From Sutcliffiella cohnii (GTDB lineage: Bacteria; Bacillota; Bacilli; Bacillales; Bacillaceae_I): DNA of 64,000 nt. The DNA is taken from positions 388,001 to 452,000 of the forward strand of contig NZ_CP018866.1 in NCBI RefSeq assembly GCF_002250055.1, read 5' to 3'. The notes below the pieces were generated by a model. That model was given only the letters and a program-made list of their open reading frames with translations, did no database searches and was not told the origin of the DNA. The translations under genes and the position numbers were made by a program. The first letter of the stretch is position 1. Each line of letters opens with the position of its first letter. Below are positions 1 through 7,441 of the stretch, in pieces.

Positions 1-1
1 T

Positions 2-847
2 CGTACAGCAACCAATATAAAAAATGGTGCGGTTTCACCTATATCCGGAGTGGTTCATGGTATTGTTGTTCTTTTTGTTTTACTTCTTTTTGCTCCGTAT
101 GCTTCTAGTATTCCATTAGCCAGTATGGCCCCAATCCTAATGGTTGTAGCCTGGAATATGAGTGAACGAAAAGAGTTTCTCCATATTTTGAAGACAAAGT
201 CAGGAGATACTCTTGTATTATTAGTAACATTTTTATTAACTGTATTTGTGAATTTAACCGTAGCAGTTGAGTTTGGATTAATACTCGCAGTCATCTTATT
301 TACAAAGCGTATGAGTGAAAGTGTGATTACAGAAAAGGTACTTCCTAATCCACATAGTAAGACCGATAAAGTAGACCCAACTATAGTAACAGACACTCAT
401 GATTGTCCTCAAATCAGTATTTATAATATTGAAGGACCGTTGTTTTTTGGAGCTGCTCAAACATTTGAACAAAAGATTATGAGAACAATCAATTATAAAC
501 CAAAAGTGTTAATATTAAGAATGGGAAAAGTGCCGTATATAGATACAACTGGAGAGTCGTATCTCTCTAGTATCGTAAATGACTTTTCAAAAAACGGAAT
601 CGTTTTAATTACAGGTTTAAATCAACAACCAGAAAAAATGTTAATCAAAACTGGTTTAAGTGATATTATTGGAAAGGAACATTTCTTTGAACGGACAGGG
701 GAAGCAATAAACTATGCATTGGCACAATTAGATGTAAAAAAGTGTTCAGGGTGTAAACACTTTGCTTTTAGAGAATGTGTAAGTCTTTCAAAGTCTGACT
801 TCAAAGAAGCTGAAGAGAAAAGGAAATTAATAACTTCTTCACCTTGA
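2..847 (+). CDS. SulP family anion permease, 3' part
   Basis: The open frame runs in from the left edge, so only the C-terminal 281 residues are visible. The first visible residues (RTATNIKNGA) match the conserved SulP core. Two hydrophobic membrane segments follow, then a cytoplasmic STAS domain (about the last 150 residues, with the core GPLFFGAA and the helix region YIDTTGESYL). SulP proteins carry sulfate, bicarbonate or other anions across the plasma membrane; the substrate cannot be told here. The tail has an unusual cysteine cluster, CSGC followed by C thirteen residues later. The stop overlaps a possible TTG of the downstream ArsR gene, which suggests one operon. Family certain, substrate unknown. 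Confidence 0.88.
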   Translation, partial: RTATNIKNGAVSPISGVVHGIVVLFVLLLFAPYASSIPLASMAPILMVVAWNMSERKEFLHILKTKSGDTLVLLVTFLLTVFVNLTVAVEFGLILAVILFTKRMSESVITEKVLPNPHSKTDKVDPTIVTDTHDCPQISIYNIEGPLFFGAAQTFEQKIMRTINYKPKVLILRMGKVPYIDTTGESYLSSIVNDFSKNGIVLITGLNQQPEKMLIKTGLSDIIGKEHFFERTGEAINYALAQLDVKKCSGCKHFAFRECVSLSKSDFKEAEEKRKLITSSP

Positions 848-882
848 TAAATAAAGAAGTTTTAGATTGGAGCGTTAGCAAA

Positions 883-1215
883 ATGGAACTTGAAATGCAA
901 AAATTTAAAGCAGAGTTTTTTAAAGCACTAGCTCACCCTTTGAGAATTCGAATTCTTGAATTATTGTCAGAAGGCGATAAAAACGTCAATGAACTCCAAA
1001 GTATCATCGGCAGCCAAGGATCTGTTGTTTCTCAACAATTAACAGTATTAAGAGCGAAAAATATTGTAGTAGGTGTTAAAGAAGGAAATCGTGTTGTCTA
1101 TTCTTTAAAGGATCCTATGATTATTGAACTATTAGATGTAGCACGCCAAATCTTTAATAATCACTTAGTTGATACAATCTCAACGTTAGATAAATTAAAG
1201 GACAATGAAGGATAA
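883..1215 (+). CDS. ArsR/SmtB family winged-helix regulator
   Basis: A 110-residue regulator. ATG 883 is preferred over the upstream in-frame TTG at 844 because GGAG (869-872) lies 10 nt before it and because MELEMQKFKAEFFKALAHP is a normal ArsR N terminus. The body is a compact winged helix (ALAHPLRIRILELL, then the recognition helix SVVSQQLTVLRAKNIV and a wing ending VVYSLKDP). It has no cysteine and no obvious metal site, so it is probably not a classical metal sensor. It follows the SulP gene with no gap and probably controls it, as ArsR genes next to SulP permeases commonly do. The inducing signal is unknown. Confidence 0.82.
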   Translation: MELEMQKFKAEFFKALAHPLRIRILELLSEGDKNVNELQSIIGSQGSVVSQQLTVLRAKNIVVGVKEGNRVVYSLKDPMIIELLDVARQIFNNHLVDTISTLDKLKDNEG

Positions 1216-1252
1216 TGGGACGAAGGGACAGGTAGTATCCCCTCGTCCCATT
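1214..1252. repeat. Imperfect palindrome of the GGGACA repeat family; possible terminator
   Basis: Arms 1214-1228 (AATGGGACGAAGGGA) and 1238-1252 pair at 14 of 15 positions around a 9-nt loop. The left arm overlaps the ArsR stop codon. There is no clear U-tract, so termination is possible but unproven. A second, partial copy (GGTGGGACTAAGGGACAGG) follows at about 1265-1283. Confidence 0.6.
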
Positions 1253-1416
1253 CATATATTCATAGGTGGGACTAAGGGACAGGAAAGTCATCCACACAGA
1301 AATTGGAAAGTATGTGAAGGTTAAGGTGAAAATGCACCCGAAACTAATATCTCTATCTCTGTTGAACTAGTATTTTCGAAAAAGATAGTATGAAAAATAA
1401 TTGTCCAATTTTATAA

Positions 1417-1445
1417 GGACATCGACTATATTCCAGTAGATGTCC
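1417..1445. terminator. Weak hairpin between ArsR and a convergent membrane gene
   Basis: GGACATC (1417-1423) pairs with GATGTCC (1439-1445). A/T-rich tracts flank both sides. It sits just past the stop of the convergent gene at 1452 and may terminate transcription from either side. Confidence 0.35.
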
Positions 1446-1451
1446 GTAAAA

Positions 1452-1886
1452 TTATTGGTGCATAAATATTTTTCCTGTTGTGGGATTCACTCTATATTTT
1501 TGCGTGAAATCATCATTTTTTAAAGTTACAATATAGTGCCTAGTAGGTTTGATAAAATTAAAACCATCAACATAAACAGCAGTGTTCTTTTCTACGCTTT
1601 GTACCGTTTCTCCAAGGTACTGACTTGTAACCTTTTCAACAGCACTTGAGTAGCTGTAATTCGGAATTACAAGAAGAAAAGATGCCATGAATAAAATACC
1701 GAATATAATGAGTTTTATATTTTTACTTTTAGATTTGTCAAATATAAATATAATGACGGAAATGGAAAATAAAGAAATAGTTACTTGGAAGTTAATTACA
1801 CCAACATAATAAAGAAAATCTATTGTTAACATTGTAATTAATGAGATTAGTATTATAAAAAGTATAATAAAGGTAGTTTTTTTCAT
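1452..1886 (-). CDS. Small membrane protein of unknown function
   Basis: I do not recognise this 144-residue protein. ATG 1886 is chosen because AAGGA lies 11 nt upstream; an in-frame TTG at 1895 is too close to that site. It has three hydrophobic segments in the first 85 residues (from about 4, 30 and 55). A soluble C-terminal part of about 60 residues ends KYRVNPTTGKIFMHQ, which resembles the strand-turn of PepSY-like domains, so an extracytoplasmic PepSY-type domain is possible. Its own terminator and strand set it apart from its neighbours. No regulator is evident. Confidence 0.6.
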   Translation of the reverse strand: MKKTTFIILFIILISLITMLTIDFLYYVGVINFQVTISLFSISVIIFIFDKSKSKNIKLIIFGILFMASFLLVIPNYSYSSAVEKVTSQYLGETVQSVEKNTAVYVDGFNFIKPTRHYIVTLKNDDFTQKYRVNPTTGKIFMHQ

Positions 1887-1944
1887 TTGATCCAAAATCC
1901 TTGTAAATTATTTGCGCCCGAAGTACCTATCCCTAATGTCCCTT

Positions 1945-2541
1945 TTAGGAGTCGATCTCTTTTATAACAAACCCTCTTGCAAAGGTATTTAATATACGTA
2001 TGAGACGTTCTGTCATTTCAGCGGGTGTCACATCAAAATCCTGCACAATCCAGTCCTTAATTAATCCTGCCGTACCATGTGCCATATAACGCTTTTGGTG
2101 GTAATCATCAACAGAAGATACGTCGTATTGAATATCAAATTTATTATTCAACAATTTAAATATTGCTTCCGGCAGTTGCTGGTGAATGTTTGGCAAAGTA
2201 TCTTCTAAAAGTATTAATGTAAAGTAATCACGGTGATCGTAAATATAATACAACAAATCAAATGAGGATGTTGTTAACTCTTCTACTTTTACCCGACTAT
2301 CGCTTTCGTATTTACACATGCTGTAATACTGAATAGCTTCAAACATTTCATTCATTAACTCATCTACAAGCTCACATATGTTTTGATAATACACATAATA
2401 GGTTGTTCGATTATATTGCGCATGATCAACGATGTCCTTCACCGTAACAGCACTGTATCCCTTTTTATGTACCATTTCAATAAATGCCTTTTTTAAAAAA
2501 TTCTTTGTCCGCAGCGCTTGTTTGGAATGGGGTTTCATCAT
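1945..2541 (-). CDS. TetR/AcrR family transcriptional regulator
   Basis: A 198-residue regulator. The N-terminal TetR helix-turn-helix is clear (about residues 10-57: KNFLKKAFIEMVHKKGYSAV, then VKDIVDHAQYNRTTYYVYY). The all-helical remainder is the usual ligand and dimer domain. GGAG precedes the start at normal distance; two adjacent ATG codons (MMK) are possible starts. It is divergent from the zinc alcohol dehydrogenase at 2705, and the 163-bp gap holds an inverted GGTTT/AAACC repeat (about 2617-2636) that could be its operator. The inferred role is local repression of the dehydrogenase, ligand unknown. A degenerate CCTATCCCTAATGTCCC repeat lies over the gene's 3' end. Confidence 0.85.
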   Translation of the reverse strand: MMKPHSKQALRTKNFLKKAFIEMVHKKGYSAVTVKDIVDHAQYNRTTYYVYYQNICELVDELMNEMFEAIQYYSMCKYESDSRVKVEELTTSSFDLLYYIYDHRDYFTLILLEDTLPNIHQQLPEAIFKLLNNKFDIQYDVSSVDDYHQKRYMAHGTAGLIKDWIVQDFDVTPAEMTERLIRILNTFARGFVIKEIDS

Positions 2542-2704
2542 ATTACTCTCCTATTAGACAGATTTGATGAGTGTGTTGGTTTCCTCAACATTATAGCAAA
2601 TTTTAAGGCTGGTTTACAGAAAGAGAAACCTAGTAAACTATAAGTGTAGGTAGAATTATTAGAGAGTTTCAAAAAATAAAATTTGAAAATTTGGAGGAGA
2701 TAGT

Positions 2705-3658
2705 ATGAGAGGTTGGTTATTTTCAGGTACAAATAAACCACTAGAATTGATAGAAAAAGAAGATCCAAAAGCGATTCCAGGTCACGTTGTTATTGACGTG
2801 AAAGCTGCTGGTCTATGCCATTCAGACGTTGCAGCATTACAAGATCCAGGTTGGATGCCACTTTTCCCAAATGGTCCTGTTATTTTAGGGCATGAGTTTG
2901 CTGGGGTTGTTATTGAAGTGGGTGAAGGTGTTGAAGGGATTAAAGTTGGAGACCGAGTTGGGGCTAACCCAATGGATCGCGCAACGAAAATAACTGCTGG
3001 GTACAACTATGACGGGGGCTATGCAGAAAAAGTTCGAGTTCCTGCTCACCAATGTGTAATCATTCCTGAAAACGTTTCCTTTATAGAAGGGGCAGCTTCA
3101 ACAGATGCAGGAATCACAGCGTATCGCGCTCTTTTCAGTATTGGACAAGCAAAAGAAGGTACAAAGTTAGGAATTATCGGTATCGGTGGACTTGGTCAAT
3201 TTGCTCTACAAATGGCATTGATTAAAGGTTGCGAAGTGTACGCTACAGATGTTTCTCCAGAAGCTCGTAAGCTTGCAGAAGAGCTAGGTGCTCATAAAGT
3301 GTACGACACAATCCTAGATATGAAAGAAGCAGAATGTGACGTTATCGTTGACTTTGCTGGATTTGGACAAACAACTTCTGATGCACTAGAAGCTGTAAAA
3401 GTACAAGGAACAGTTGTCATTGTTGGTATGGGTAAATTAGAATCAAATATCAACACGTATTTAATGATTACAAAAGAAATTAAGCTATTTGGAAGTAATG
3501 GTGGGTCAGTAGAAGACTTAAAAGGTGTATATGATTGTTTCGCTACTGGAAAAATGAGCCCGAATTTAGTTACAATCCCATTCGAAGAAGTCGACAAAGG
3601 TATTGAAAAACTGAAAAATCATGAAGTAAAAGGACGTTTAGTTGCTGTATTTGAATAA
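2705..3658 (+). CDS. Zinc-dependent alcohol dehydrogenase (MDR superfamily), short form
   Basis: A 317-residue medium-chain dehydrogenase/reductase that oxidises an alcohol or reduces an aldehyde with a nicotinamide cofactor. Catalytic zinc ligands are visible in GLCHSD (C38) and GHE (H63, E64). The Rossmann motif GIGGLGQ lies near residue 160. The four-cysteine structural-zinc lobe of classical enzymes is missing: the segment after VGDRVG has no cysteine, which explains the short length. GGAGGAG sits 5 nt before ATG 2705, so the start is secure. It is divergent from a TetR regulator and followed by a terminator, so it is probably monocistronic. Substrate unknown. Confidence 0.88.
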   Translation: MRGWLFSGTNKPLELIEKEDPKAIPGHVVIDVKAAGLCHSDVAALQDPGWMPLFPNGPVILGHEFAGVVIEVGEGVEGIKVGDRVGANPMDRATKITAGYNYDGGYAEKVRVPAHQCVIIPENVSFIEGAASTDAGITAYRALFSIGQAKEGTKLGIIGIGGLGQFALQMALIKGCEVYATDVSPEARKLAEELGAHKVYDTILDMKEAECDVIVDFAGFGQTTSDALEAVKVQGTVVIVGMGKLESNINTYLMITKEIKLFGSNGGSVEDLKGVYDCFATGKMSPNLVTIPFEEVDKGIEKLKNHEVKGRLVAVFE

Positions 3659-3688
3659 ATGTAGAACAATCCTTTAAAAATGAAAAAG

Positions 3689-3730
3689 AAAAGGCCTGTG
3701 AAATTTCATCGTAAAATTTCATAGGCTTTT
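3689..3730 (+). terminator. Rho-independent terminator after the zinc dehydrogenase
   Basis: AAAAGGCCTGTGAAATTT pairs with AAATTTCATAGGCTTTT across a short loop and ends in a T-run. It can also work on the minus strand. Confidence 0.75.
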
Positions 3731-3843
3731 ATACTTTTAGCACAATCAATGTTCGAAGTGCGGAAAGTGGAATTAGACATCTCTTTCTTGTGGAACTACC
3801 TTAACGAAATATAAAAGCACCCTCGAAAGGATGCTCTAACCTC

Positions 3844-4095
3844 TTATTTTTCTAGAGATTCTACATAATCAATACCGTGTACTGTAGGTTTAATTTGTAT
3901 ATAGTTACCCATTTGAGTACAGGTTATTAAACCTTTTTCTTGTAAATATTGATAAGCTAAATCTTTTTCTTTATCGGCTCGTAATTCTTCCTTAGTCTGA
4001 GTAAATGGTGCTCCATTTTTTTTAAAGTAGTTTTCATATACTTCTTCCAAAAGATTCTTTCTCAAGTCTTTTCTTTGATTGATACTTAAAGGCAT
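3844..4095 (-). CDS. Small winged-helix-like protein, unknown function
   Basis: An 83-residue protein that I cannot assign to a named gene. ATG 4095 (MPLSINQRKD) is preferred because GGGGGTGG lies about 6 nt before it; an in-frame TTG at 4119 lies before that site. The sequence is mainly helical and ends in a helix, strand-turn and helix (AYQYLQEKGLITCTQMGNY, then IQIKPTVHGIDYVESL) typical of small winged-helix proteins of phage or mobile origin. It stands alone beside gene remnants. DNA binding is inferred from fold only. Confidence 0.6.
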   Translation of the reverse strand: MPLSINQRKDLRKNLLEEVYENYFKKNGAPFTQTKEELRADKEKDLAYQYLQEKGLITCTQMGNYIQIKPTVHGIDYVESLEK

Positions 4096-4255
4096 TTGTG
4101 CCACCCCCTCTCTCGACAATTATGAATAAAAAAACTATGTGGACGATTCCTATCGGTTGTCAAATAATGAGATTACTTACTTCTTATTGCACGCTTCGCC
4201 CTTTAGAAATTATAAGAGTAGACCAAGCCAAAGATATTCCTATAATGAATTTTTA

Positions 4256-4590
4256 TTAGACAAAAAACAATGTCCCCTCGTCCTATCAAAAGCTGAAATA
4301 ACAGTTCTTCCCATTGTTTTAATCTATAAAAATAGTATTCAACTTCTTCTGTTAAATGTGGATAACATGTTATTAACGCATAGTCATCAATTGCCCCACT
4401 TATTCTAGTCAAAGAAACTATCTAATCTATAACCTGTAACTGATCTTGAGGGTAGCACTTCTTCAATTGTACCATTCACAATGATTTTGGACTCTGTTAT
4501 CTGCTCATCCGGTGTTCTAAACTTTTCTGATCCTTCTAATACACCACCACGCCTTTTCACATATTTTCTAAAATGGTAAATTTTGATAAT
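4256..4590 (-). pseudogene. Gene remnants truncated by a repeat copy
   Basis: Two overlapping minus-strand reading frames look like real but broken coding sequence. The upstream one (about 4590 to stop 4405-4407) contains KRRGGVLEGSEKFRTPDE and ends YRLDSFFD. The second starts in its last codons (TTG 4412), contains SGAIDDYALITCYPHLTEEV, and runs into a copy of the dispersed repeat (AGGACGAGGGGACA on the minus strand, about 4268-4284). Neither has a credible ribosome binding site or a family I recognise. Best read as decayed coding sequence cut by repeat insertion. Confidence 0.3.
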
Positions 4591-4702
4591 ATGAATTTAA
4601 CATAAGTTTAATTGTTTTTTTATAAATTGGGAAAGGTGGAAGTTTAGTGAGGTTTGTAATTTGTTAATTTATATTGATAACATATGTTAGAGGAGGTATT
4701 TT

Positions 4703-5146
4703 ATGAGAAAAGGTATTTGGATTGAGATTAGTATTATATTAATTGTTGTAATAGGTATTTGGGGTTATCAATCTTACAGCAAAAATAAGACGACAACTAT
4801 GCAAAAAGAATACGCTAGTTTGTGGAAAGAAGAAAACATCATCCCGCAAATAGAAATTCGTACAAATGAAGAAACAATGTTATTAACAGATGAAAAAGAA
4901 ATAAAATCATTAATAGATACATTGGAAAAACTGACATTAAAGAAGAATGATGAAATACCACTATCAGCAGAAGAGTATAGAGTTGATATTCGTATAACCA
5001 CACCTCACAAAAAACTTGAAGATGTTTCAGAAACTTCAAAAATTTTTCTTCCATTAGGTGAAGACTTTGTAGGTAGATTTGATGTAATAGAAGAAAATTA
5101 CTTATATGAACACATTAAAAGCCTTTTAGATACTAGTGATAATTGA
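4703..5146 (+). CDS. Membrane-anchored extracytoplasmic protein of unknown function
   Basis: A 147-residue protein, not recognised. An uncleaved-looking N-terminal transmembrane helix (residues 5-24, WIEISIILIVVIGIWGY) is followed by a polar, acidic domain of about 120 residues predicted to lie outside the membrane. GGAGG lies about 6 nt before ATG 4703. There is no lipobox cysteine. It has no operon partner; the next signal is a bidirectional terminator. Similar small anchored proteins are common in Bacillaceae, but no function can be inferred. Confidence 0.65.
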   Translation: MRKGIWIEISIILIVVIGIWGYQSYSKNKTTTMQKEYASLWKEENIIPQIEIRTNEETMLLTDEKEIKSLIDTLEKLTLKKNDEIPLSAEEYRVDIRITTPHKKLEDVSETSKIFLPLGEDFVGRFDVIEENYLYEHIKSLLDTSDN

Positions 5147-5309
5147 AACTAGTGGAGCGGTAAAATAACGTGCCATGTGAAAAGCAAGATGGTTCTATGC
5201 GGTCGACCGAATAAGGGAAGTGTCTAATGTGCTAGTTTCTATAACAGAACTAGCCAAACACGCTTGCTGATGAAGTGAAGAAAGTACCACAATCCGTCAC
5301 ATCACCGAC

Positions 5310-5363
5310 AAAAAACGGTCCCTCGGTTTCACCTTCAAAATGAAAACGGGAGAACCGCTTTTT
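5310..5363. terminator. Bidirectional terminator
   Basis: A-run plus ACGGTCCCTCGGTTTCA pairs with TGAAAACGGGAGAACCG plus T-run. It lies between the convergent genes ending at 5146 and 5398. A second small hairpin (GCTAGTT/AACTAGC) lies at about 5230-5254. Nothing else was seen in this gap. Confidence 0.7.
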
Positions 5364-5397
5364 GTAAGTAATGTAATAGTACGATTAGCGCTTATAT

Positions 5398-6906
5398 TTA
5401 AGACTTCAAAATAGCACTATGCTCTTTCTTCACTTGCTGCTTAAGAATCTTCCCACTTGCATTACGCGGGAGCTGCTCGACAAAAGCGTATTGGCGTGGG
5501 CATTTGTAGTCGGCAAGGTATGCGCTTACAAATTCACGCAATTCTTCTTCTGTTACGTCGCCTTTTGGAACGACAATTGCTTTTACGGTTTCGCCCCATT
5601 CTTCGTGTGGCACGCCGATGACGCAGGATTCTAGTACACTATCATGCTTGGCTAATACTTCGTCGACTTCACGCGGATAAATGTTTACGCCACCAGAAAT
5701 GATAATGTCTTTCTTTCGGTCTACGATGTACATGTATCCGTCTTCGTCTTTGTAGGCGATATCCCCCGTGTACACCCAGCCGTCACGGATTACCGCTTTT
5801 GTTTCTGCCTCGTTATGGTCGTATCCTAACATGAGGCTGTCTCCTGTTAAAAGAACTTCTCCATATTCATTCGGAGCTGTATCTTCGCCTTGCTCATTTA
5901 CAATTCGGATTTCCATATTCACGGTAGGATATTTTCCGATACTACCAGCTTTCGTTAAATGCTCCTCAGGTTTTAATAAAATACCGTTAGGACCAACTTC
6001 CGTTAATCCGTATACTTGGTAGAAGTTTTCGTTTTGGAACGCTTTTTTCACATGATGGTAGCTTGCTAGTGCTAGCGGTCCGCCGCCATAAGCGAATACA
6101 CGCATACTAGATAAATCGTACGTTGCTAAGTCTGGATCTTTGGAAGCGAAAAGGTATGCAACAGGTGCTGCGAATGAGAATGTCGTTTTTTCTTCTTGAA
6201 TGTAAGATAAAAATGCTTTCGGAGTAAAGTCGTCAATTACGTGTGCGGTGCCACTATATAATCCGCTTAAGAAAAAGGTGTTTAACGGTGCGGAGTGAGA
6301 TAGTGGCATTAAATTTAACATTTTGTCGTTGTTGGAAAGGTTAAATGTTTGAGAAATAGCTGTTGCAATCGCAAGCAAGCGTTCATGGTTAAAAAGTACA
6401 CCTTTAGGAATACCTGTCGTTCCAGATGTAAATAAAATTTCGCAAACGTCACGAGAATCGATTGGTATATTTAAGTTTGTTTTTTCAAACGAAGCAGCAC
6501 TATTCAATAGCTCTTGAATCGGTAAAAGGAGGTGGTCAAGTTGAGATGCAAGAGGTATGGAGCTAACCGTTTCCTGTAATTCACTTTCATACATAACGCC
6601 AATCGCTTTACAGTTTGTAAGAATCGCATGGAGCTCGGATGCAGTTAGCCGAATGTTAAGTGGCATTGGGATAGCGCCAATTTTCATAAGTGAGAAAAAA
6701 GCATAAAAGAAATGTTCGTTGTTCCGTGACATAATGGCAATACGGTCCCCGCGTTTAACCCCATTTTGGAGTAAATTTCTCGCAAGTTGGTTCGTGATGC
6801 TATTCATTTCCTCGTATGTAAGCCGAGTGTTGGCGGTAATAAAAGCCTCTTTCTTACTGTACTTTCTTGCATTTCTTTCTAACAATCCGTGAATAGTAAC
6901 TCCCAT
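5398..6906 (-). CDS. Acyl-CoA synthetase (AMP-forming, class I adenylate-forming)
   Basis: A 502-residue ligase that activates a carboxylic acid with ATP and CoA via an acyl-adenylate. The core motifs are intact: the P-loop-like LFTSGTTGIPKG (residues 158-169), YGLTEVGP (adenine site), YTGDIAYKDEDGY with VDRKKDIIISGG (hinge), and PRNASGKILKQ with the catalytic lysine near the C terminus. Length is normal for medium- or long-chain fatty acyl-CoA ligases. Its ATG (6904-6906) overlaps the TAA of the MerR gene as TAATG, so the two are translationally coupled. With the facing acyl-CoA dehydrogenase it suggests catabolism of a fatty or branched acid. Exact substrate unknown. Confidence 0.88.
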   Translation of the reverse strand: MGVTIHGLLERNARKYSKKEAFITANTRLTYEEMNSITNQLARNLLQNGVKRGDRIAIMSRNNEHFFYAFFSLMKIGAIPMPLNIRLTASELHAILTNCKAIGVMYESELQETVSSIPLASQLDHLLLPIQELLNSAASFEKTNLNIPIDSRDVCEILFTSGTTGIPKGVLFNHERLLAIATAISQTFNLSNNDKMLNLMPLSHSAPLNTFFLSGLYSGTAHVIDDFTPKAFLSYIQEEKTTFSFAAPVAYLFASKDPDLATYDLSSMRVFAYGGGPLALASYHHVKKAFQNENFYQVYGLTEVGPNGILLKPEEHLTKAGSIGKYPTVNMEIRIVNEQGEDTAPNEYGEVLLTGDSLMLGYDHNEAETKAVIRDGWVYTGDIAYKDEDGYMYIVDRKKDIIISGGVNIYPREVDEVLAKHDSVLESCVIGVPHEEWGETVKAIVVPKGDVTEEELREFVSAYLADYKCPRQYAFVEQLPRNASGKILKQQVKKEHSAILKS

Positions 6907-7304
6907 TATTTCATCTCCTTTTCATCCGTTTCTAATAAATAGCTTTGTTTATGGGCTTCAATCTCGTCTTTCAACACTTGAAGCTCAAGAATTTGCTCTT
7001 CCAGTTCAATTAGCTTTTTATCTGCATACGCTAGTATTCTATTTTTTTCATCAGCTCCTTTCGGGTTATGTTCGTAAAGGTCCACCATGTCTTTAATTTC
7101 TTGAAGGCTAAACCCTAGTTTTTTTCCACGAAGAATTAATTTCAGTCTTCTTCTCTGCTGGTTGGAAAATTGTCGTTGCTTTGTTGCGCTATCTCGTTCT
7201 TTCGATACAAGCATGCCGATCTCTTCATAATATCTGATTGTTCTCGAGCTTATATCGAAAAGGGAAGCTAATTCTTGTATGGAAAAAAACTTTTGCTCTG
7301 TCAT
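6906..7304 (-). CDS. MerR family transcriptional regulator
   Basis: A 132-residue regulator with a typical MerR winged helix at the N terminus (FFSIQELASLFDISSRTIRY then YEEIGMLVSKERD) and a long dimer helix; no effector domain. ATG 7304 is chosen over ATG 7313 because AGGAGG directly abuts the latter and sits 9 nt before the former. It is cotranscribed with the acyl-CoA ligase. The upstream palindrome ACGTTAACGT lies in the facing dehydrogenase promoter and resembles, from memory, operators of MerR regulators of acyl-CoA pathways (LiuR type). It likely controls both strands in response to an acyl-CoA; that is inference. Confidence 0.87.
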   Translation of the reverse strand: MTEQKFFSIQELASLFDISSRTIRYYEEIGMLVSKERDSATKQRQFSNQQRRRLKLILRGKKLGFSLQEIKDMVDLYEHNPKGADEKNRILAYADKKLIELEEQILELQVLKDEIEAHKQSYLLETDEKEMK

Positions 7305-7321
7305 TTCTTTCATCCTCCTAG

Positions 7322-7375
7322 TTGACGTTAACGTAAACTTAACTTTATAATAAAAGTAATTAACAGAATTGTCAA
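7322..7375. promoter_or_regulatory. Overlapping divergent promoters sharing a MerR-type palindrome
   Basis: Plus strand: TTGACG (7322-7327), 18 bp, TATAAT (7346-7351), reading into the acyl-CoA dehydrogenase. Minus strand: TTGACA (7370-7375), 17 bp, TATTAT (7347-7352), reading into the MerR gene. The palindrome ACGTTAACGT (within 7322-7338) lies in the plus spacer and at the start of the minus transcript. The two -10 boxes overlap. Confidence 0.75.
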
Positions 7376-7441
7376 TAAATTTTAAGTCAAAAGTGGGCCA
7401 AGGGGACAGGTTTCCAATAAATGAACTAAGGGGTGATTGTG

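Noticed and set aside
4139..4408. 89-codon open frame on the plus strand
   Set aside because: No ribosome binding site, unusual composition, and it lies antisense to the more protein-like remnant frames.
5147..5397. Short gene in the gap before the acyl-CoA synthetase
   Set aside because: All frames are interrupted and no ribosome binding site is present; only hairpins are seen.
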